From the NCBI GenBank assembly GCA_007134665.1, contig SLKH01000365.1, positions 1 through 10,501 on the forward strand: 10,501 nucleotides of DNA. The letters run 5' to 3'. Position numbers and translations under genes: made by a program. The DNA comes from Balneolaceae bacterium. GTDB taxonomy: Bacteria; Bacteroidota; Rhodothermia; Balneolales; Balneolaceae. Of the stretch, positions 7,538-10,501 are shown piece by piece. Each line of letters starts with the position of its first letter. Position 1 is the first letter of the stretch. The notes under the pieces were generated by a model. The model made no database searches. It saw only the letters and a list, made by a program, of their open reading frames with translations, and was not told the origin of the DNA.

Positions 7538-7580
7538 CCCCGACAGAAAAACACTGTCGGGGTACTCCCCTCAAGGGGAG
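7538..7580. terminator. Tandem GC-rich hairpins upstream of rhaI
   Basis: Two perfect hairpins lie back to back. CCCCGACAG (7538-7546) pairs with CTGTCGGGG (7554-7562) over a 7-nt A-rich loop. CTCCCC (7565-7570) pairs with GGGGAG (7575-7580) over a TCAA tetraloop. On the plus strand the second is followed by ATTTTATCTT. On the minus strand, the transcribed one, no T-run follows, and the hairpins lie between the 57-residue membrane-protein gene and rhaI. They could attenuate or stabilise the message, or be a repetitive extragenic palindrome. C-rich CCCCTC flanks of this kind recur between genes in Bacteroidota-like genomes. The hairpins are certain as sequence; the role is not. Confidence 0.65.
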
Positions 7581-7671
7581 ATTTTATCTTGTTACTTTTC
7601 AAATAGTTTTAGCCCGATTTTTTGGGTAAAATTAGTTACTGCCAGATACTATATCACCACTTAAGCAAATT

Positions 7672-7845
7672 TTAAAGCTCTTTTTCCTTCATCCAGAAAG
7701 GGGATGCCACAAACCATAGAATCATACCGACAATCATCAGGTTTGTATGCATTTCGAATGATATATGATCCGTAAATACAAGCAGGGATGGAATGATTGT
7801 AAATCCAAGCCCGGTAAGTGCTACAATTTTTATGAATATAGACAT
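7672..7845 (-). CDS. Small two-helix membrane protein (57 aa) after the NCS1 permease
   Basis: This short gene begins at the ATG 7845-7843, 22 bp after the permease stop, and ends with TAA at 7674-7672. It encodes 57 residues starting MSIFIKIVALTG. Two hydrophobic segments (about 3-24 and 34-51) are separated by a polar stretch, TDHISFEMHT (25-34). The tail, FWMKEKEL, is charged, so both ends probably face the cytoplasm. The tight spacing makes it part of the permease transcript. I do not recognise a named family. Small two-helix proteins next to transporters often act as accessory or stability factors, but that is inference. The reading frame is supported by length, hydrophobic pattern and position, not by a known homolog. 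Confidence 0.72.
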   Translation of the reverse strand: MSIFIKIVALTGLGFTIIPSLLVFTDHISFEMHTNLMIVGMILWFVASPFWMKEKEL

Positions 7846-7867
7846 ACGTTTGACGTTAACTTACTTG

Positions 7868-9292
7868 TTATAAATTTTCCGATTTTGAAAAAGATTGTTC
7901 CTCATTCCATGATTCCAGCTTTTTCTGAAACATGTAACTGAAGCCAATATAGAGGAGCACCGCAATAAACCATCCCGGTAACCCGAGGAAGAAGATCTCA
8001 ATTCCGAAATAAAGGTTAATAAACAGACACATCGCAAGAGTCAGGAACCAGGTCAGCCCTGCTGCCCAGTTAAACTTGATTCCGGATTTTTCCGCATAGT
8101 TTCGAAGCAGGTTCATTTTTTCAAACACCATTACATCCAGGAAAACAACTGCACCCATTGGCATAAGCACGAGTCCGTAGAGCGCAACAAAATCGAGCAG
8201 GTTCATCACAAGCGCCGGGAAACAGGCAATAACGGAAGTTAAAAGGCCGGTAAACAGCGTCACTTTCCAGCGTTTCCAGTTCGGAGTCACCGCTTGGAAT
8301 GCAAGGCCTGCCCGATAGATGGTCGGGTTGGCTGTGGTCCAGCCCGCGATGACCACACAGATGGCTCCGGCTATTCCGGCACTGTTAAATGCGATTACAC
8401 CCGGCGCAACTGCTCCGGCTGCTGCCGCCATCAGTATACCCGATGCGATCCATGCCAAAAAGTGCCCGAAAAACATTCCTGCAGCAGATGAGAAACCCAT
8501 TTTCCAGTCTTCTGCAAAACGCAGAATCGACATATCAGACATTCCGATATGCATCGCCATATTTGCAAACCAGGCAAAAAACATGACATGCCAGAACGTA
8601 AACTGGGTTAAACCTTCGACCGGTACTCCGGTCCAGATTCTGTCTTTCGCTGCAGGCCAAAAATCGGAAACGGTACTGACGCCAAGTGATGGCAACACTG
8701 CAATCGCTGCGGCGAGAAAGACCAATAACATCCACGGAAAGCTGATATTGGCAAAACGGGCTACATATTCATACCCCGCAATCGCAATGATGGTAATCAC
8801 GCTTCCCACTGCAAACACTGTAATAACCCAGCCAACACTGGTAGGCAGCCAGTCGTCGAGTCCCGGCATCGGAATATTAAAAGGTAACCCTACTGCCGTT
8901 GCGGCTACTGTAATCATCGCTCCAGCCAGGAAACAGAACATTACGGCATTGACGATATTATAGAGCAAAGCAAGATTGCCACCACAGATTTTATTCAATT
9001 GCCAATAGAGCGTCAGTTTGGTTTTTACGGCAACAGGAGCACAGAGAAATGCCCAACTTAATACGGCGAGCAGGTTGCCAACGATCAGGCCAAAAATAAG
9101 GTCAACTGCCGATACACCATGTGCTACAAAAAGTGCCCCGATTACAAATTCAGTTCCAGCTGTATGTTCACCGGCATACATGCCGAGAAATCCCCTCCAT
9201 CCTTTCAGTTCTTTCTCTGGTACCGGTTCCCGTTCAAATTCATCGATTGAATCCAGACGGGCATCCAATCTATCCAGAAGTGTATTCGCCAT
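7868..9292 (-). CDS. NCS1-family (purine/cytosine-permease-like) membrane transporter
   Basis: This is a 474-residue polytopic protein with about 12 hydrophobic segments, the size and topology of the nucleobase:cation symporter-1 family. The family-like layout includes a cytoplasmic N-terminus rich in charged residues (1-30), a glycine-rich first helix region (GMYAGEHTAGTEFVIGA, 37-53), and a helix-loop with TTANPTIYRAG (319-329). In that position other NCS1 members carry substrate-contact residues near the scaffold helices. NCS1 proteins usually import nucleobases, hydantoins, allantoin or vitamins by Na+ or H+ symport. This one lies downstream of the GH106 and PD40 stubs and upstream of rhaI with only a 24-bp gap to the preceding gene, so a sugar such as L-rhamnose, or a related sugar derivative, is a reasonable but unproven substrate. 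No RhaT-type rhamnose transporter is seen here. Confidence 0.85.
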   Translation of the reverse strand: MANTLLDRLDARLDSIDEFEREPVPEKELKGWRGFLGMYAGEHTAGTEFVIGALFVAHGVSAVDLIFGLIVGNLLAVLSWAFLCAPVAVKTKLTLYWQLNKICGGNLALLYNIVNAVMFCFLAGAMITVAATAVGLPFNIPMPGLDDWLPTSVGWVITVFAVGSVITIIAIAGYEYVARFANISFPWMLLVFLAAAIAVLPSLGVSTVSDFWPAAKDRIWTGVPVEGLTQFTFWHVMFFAWFANMAMHIGMSDMSILRFAEDWKMGFSSAAGMFFGHFLAWIASGILMAAAAGAVAPGVIAFNSAGIAGAICVVIAGWTTANPTIYRAGLAFQAVTPNWKRWKVTLFTGLLTSVIACFPALVMNLLDFVALYGLVLMPMGAVVFLDVMVFEKMNLLRNYAEKSGIKFNWAAGLTWFLTLAMCLFINLYFGIEIFFLGLPGWFIAVLLYIGFSYMFQKKLESWNEEQSFSKSENL

Positions 9293-9316
9293 GTTCTAAA
9301 TATTAATTAAGTTAGG

Positions 9317-9640
9317 TTAGTTAGAATCTTTATTGGGATGTAAGGGCATCAGCTTGATATCATTTCGGGTAAAATAGCTTGAATTTGAAAAACGTGATGT
9401 TGTCAATGACAAAATTTCAAACCCGGTTACATCATCCACATATGTAAGGCTCTCCGAAGCAAATCTCTGCCCAACCTCATCATTCGTAGTCAGATCGAAG
9501 GTTTGGTACACATGTGACCGGTCTGAATAATCCACTCCTTCTATGACCTGCGCTGACAAAACTGAAGTTGATATTGTACACATCCCCAGAATGAAAAGCA
9601 CAATCATCCCCTTTACATAATATGGACTCAAATTATTCAT
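9317..9640 (-). pseudogene. Secreted PD40/oligogalacturonate-lyase-like gene, truncated remnant
   Basis: The 107-residue reading frame starts with a clear signal peptide: a hydrophobic core (11-28) and a cleavage site at Ser-Ala before Gln31. Residues 57-81 (GQRFASESLTYVDDVTG then FEILSLTTSR) match the entry of secreted PD40-repeat proteins related to oligogalacturonate lyase, which typically read GxxFPSExxTYxDxVTGxxIxxLTTSP followed by a long propeller of several hundred residues. Here the similarity fades after about residue 85 and the protein stops at 107. The beta-propeller and its catalytic site are therefore missing, so the product is almost surely inactive as a lyase. It sits 18 bp after the GH106 stub and 24 bp before the permease. 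An intact pair would have attacked pectin-type glycans outside the cell. A short functional secreted protein cannot be ruled out, because the frame is free of internal stops. Confidence 0.6.
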
Positions 9641-9658
9641 GATATGTGAATAACGTAA

Positions 9659-10159
9659 TTAATTGGTAATTGACAAAGGAGTAATTGTAACAGGGCCAAG
9701 TAATCCCGATTCCATTGGTTCCCACCCGGAAGAATCAAAGGGTTGATAATTGATATTAACCTGCATTCCCAGACGCTCTGCTTCCTCAACTGTGTGAACG
9801 AGAAGTGCCATCCATTCTTCAGACAGGTACGGTACTGAGTCCTCTTCATATCCTTCAACGCCGTAAATGGGAGAGATTTCAACCCCGCCGAAATTTGCCT
9901 CAGCCATTTTTTCCAGGTGATAGGTGATTCCTTCTTTTGTCACAGCATTACCCATCCACCACCATCTGGTCCATGCTTTTTGCTGACTGGTAATTTCCGG
10001 CCAGGCTACTGCTTCTGCACTTGAATGGAATTGTGCCGGATTAGAATTCACTTCAAAATTTTGCACTCCTTCACCTGGCGGCCACATGATAATTAAACCT
10101 GCCATCCAGGCTAATATCATATTTGATGACTTAAACAGTAGATTTGATTTGATCCACAT
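9659..10159 (-). pseudogene. GH106 alpha-L-rhamnosidase with large internal deletion
   Basis: The open frame encodes 166 residues. The N-terminus has a hydrophobic export signal (about 14-26). Residues 62-136 match the first part of GH106 rhamnosidases: AWTRWWWMGNAVTKEGI (62-78), GGVEISPIYGVEGYE (91-105), YLSEEW (111-116) and AERLGMQVNIN (127-137). In intact enzymes a TGTGWPFGG-like segment and about 700-900 more residues, including both catalytic glutamates, follow. Here the chain jumps at about residue 138 to SSGWEPMESGLLGPVTI (143-159), which resembles the extreme C-terminus of the family, and stops. The simplest reading is an in-frame deletion that joined the two ends, with the junction near 9740-9760. 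The product would lack the active site. It heads the cluster of stubs, permease and rhaI, which supports an original role in releasing L-rhamnose from glycans. Confidence 0.72.
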
Positions 10160-10501
10160 CGTAACGGTTTTTTAGGTTAAAAAAATGCAGTACCAGTGTC
10201 GTGTCAACTGTAAAAGTGTTGTTGCAGAAAGTCATCGGAAGAGTTTTTTCATAAAATTCAGCGATAATGGATCTAAAAGACATTTATTAAGAGACTCATC
10301 CGATGACTGACTATTGATGTTATATCTTTAACATGAAGCAAGAGGCAGCTACAATCAATAATGTGTATGATTTGCAGATAAAATGAAGTGGACATATTTC
10401 AACATGAATTTGTAGCCAGGTTTTGAATATTGAATCAACATGAGGATTATTACCCATGTTATATACAAGGTTATTTCATTTCAAACATTTCTTCAAGTGG
10501 A
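10160..10501. other. Intergenic region upstream of the GH106 stub
   Basis: These 342 bp are AT-rich and contain no convincing gene. They should hold the promoter of the minus-strand rhamnose cluster, but I find no minus-strand TAnnTTTG element. Present are the long dyad at 10227-10312 and two exact copies of TCAACATGA (10399-10407 and 10435-10443, 36 bp apart), with a near copy TTAACATGA at 10328-10336. The last 30 bases could be the 3' tail of another minus-strand gene ending in TAA at 10473-10471, but nine codons are too few to support it. Confidence 0.5.
10227..10312. repeat. Interrupted inverted repeat upstream of the rhamnose cluster
   Basis: AGTCATCGGA (10230-10239) is inverted as TCCGATGACT (10299-10308). 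After a two-base mismatch on each side, three further inner pairs (AGT at 10242-10244, ACT at 10294-10296) and two outer pairs (GA 10226-10227, TC 10311-10312) extend the structure. The loop is about 50 nt and AT-rich. It lies 70-150 bp upstream of the GH106 stub start on the transcribed strand. A leader-RNA structure, a terminator of the preceding gene or a small MITE-like remnant are all possible; there is no obvious target-site duplication. Confidence 0.45.

Noticed and set aside
8319..8963. 214-codon plus-strand open frame
   Set aside because: It lies antisense inside the permease gene; its Ala/Pro/Thr-rich low-complexity product is what the complement of a hydrophobic membrane protein usually gives.
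9637..9882. 81-codon minus-strand frame overlapping the GH106 stub
   Set aside because: The other frame carries the clear GH106 motifs, and this one shows no family features.
10471..10500. Possible 3' tail of a minus-strand gene (nine codons then TAA)
   Set aside because: Too short for any judgement; it depends on sequence beyond the window.
1..10501. CRISPR array, tRNA, rRNA, transposase or phage genes
   Set aside because: No regularly spaced repeats, no cloverleaf-like sequence and no recognisable mobile-element protein were seen on either strand.

Overview
The window reads as chromosomal DNA from a marine, Bacteroidota-like bacterium, most likely of the Balneolota (Rhodothermia-like) group. 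This placement is inferred from moderate-to-low GC, poor Shine-Dalgarno sites, a TAnnTTTG-type promoter element, a CBM9/DUF5916 outer-membrane protein, and a GH106-type rhamnosidase remnant beside a sugar operon. No 16S or other phylogenetic marker is present, so the taxonomy is tentative. Almost everything is on the minus strand; only the DUF5916 gene is on the plus strand.

Read in the direction of minus-strand transcription (right to left), the right half is a rhamnose operon. It starts with a signal-peptide-bearing GH106 alpha-L-rhamnosidase reduced to its two ends (9659-10159). A secreted PD40/oligogalacturonate-lyase-like gene that also survives only as a stub follows 18 bp later (9317-9640). 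Next come an NCS1-family permease (7868-9292), a 57-residue two-helix membrane protein (7672-7845), a strong double hairpin (7538-7580), and an RhaI-type L-rhamnose isomerase with all seven metal ligands (6109-7392). The layout suggests uptake and isomerisation of L-rhamnose, formerly coupled to extracellular release of rhamnose from pectin-like glycans. The two secreted enzymes look dead, so this strain probably depends on free rhamnose or on enzymes encoded elsewhere. No FGGY-type rhamnulokinase or rhamnulose-1-phosphate aldolase is visible here.

A repeat-rich convergent spacer separates rhaI from the plus-strand DUF5916 gene (3692-5926), a secreted protein with an N-terminal CBM9-like domain and a predicted outer-membrane beta-barrel. 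A 308-bp divergent spacer carrying a promoter-like motif and a long dyad lies before the next minus-strand pair.

That pair is an APH-fold small-molecule kinase (2367-3374 or 3383) overlapping by 14 bp a divergent enolase paralog (1103-2380). The enolase keeps the metal ligands, the catalytic lysine and the phosphate-binding residues, but the conserved catalytic Glu is Asp and the active-site His before Arg-Ser is Ala. The overlap suggests a kinase-plus-dehydratase step on an unknown hydroxy-acid. This is the most interesting candidate for undescribed chemistry in the window.

The left end holds lutA (168-899) and the 5' end of lutB (1-128), encoding the iron-sulfur L-lactate oxidation system. 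L-lactate is one possible end product of rhamnose breakdown through lactaldehyde, so lut may serve the same diet, but it lies some 5 kb from rhaI and the link is inference.
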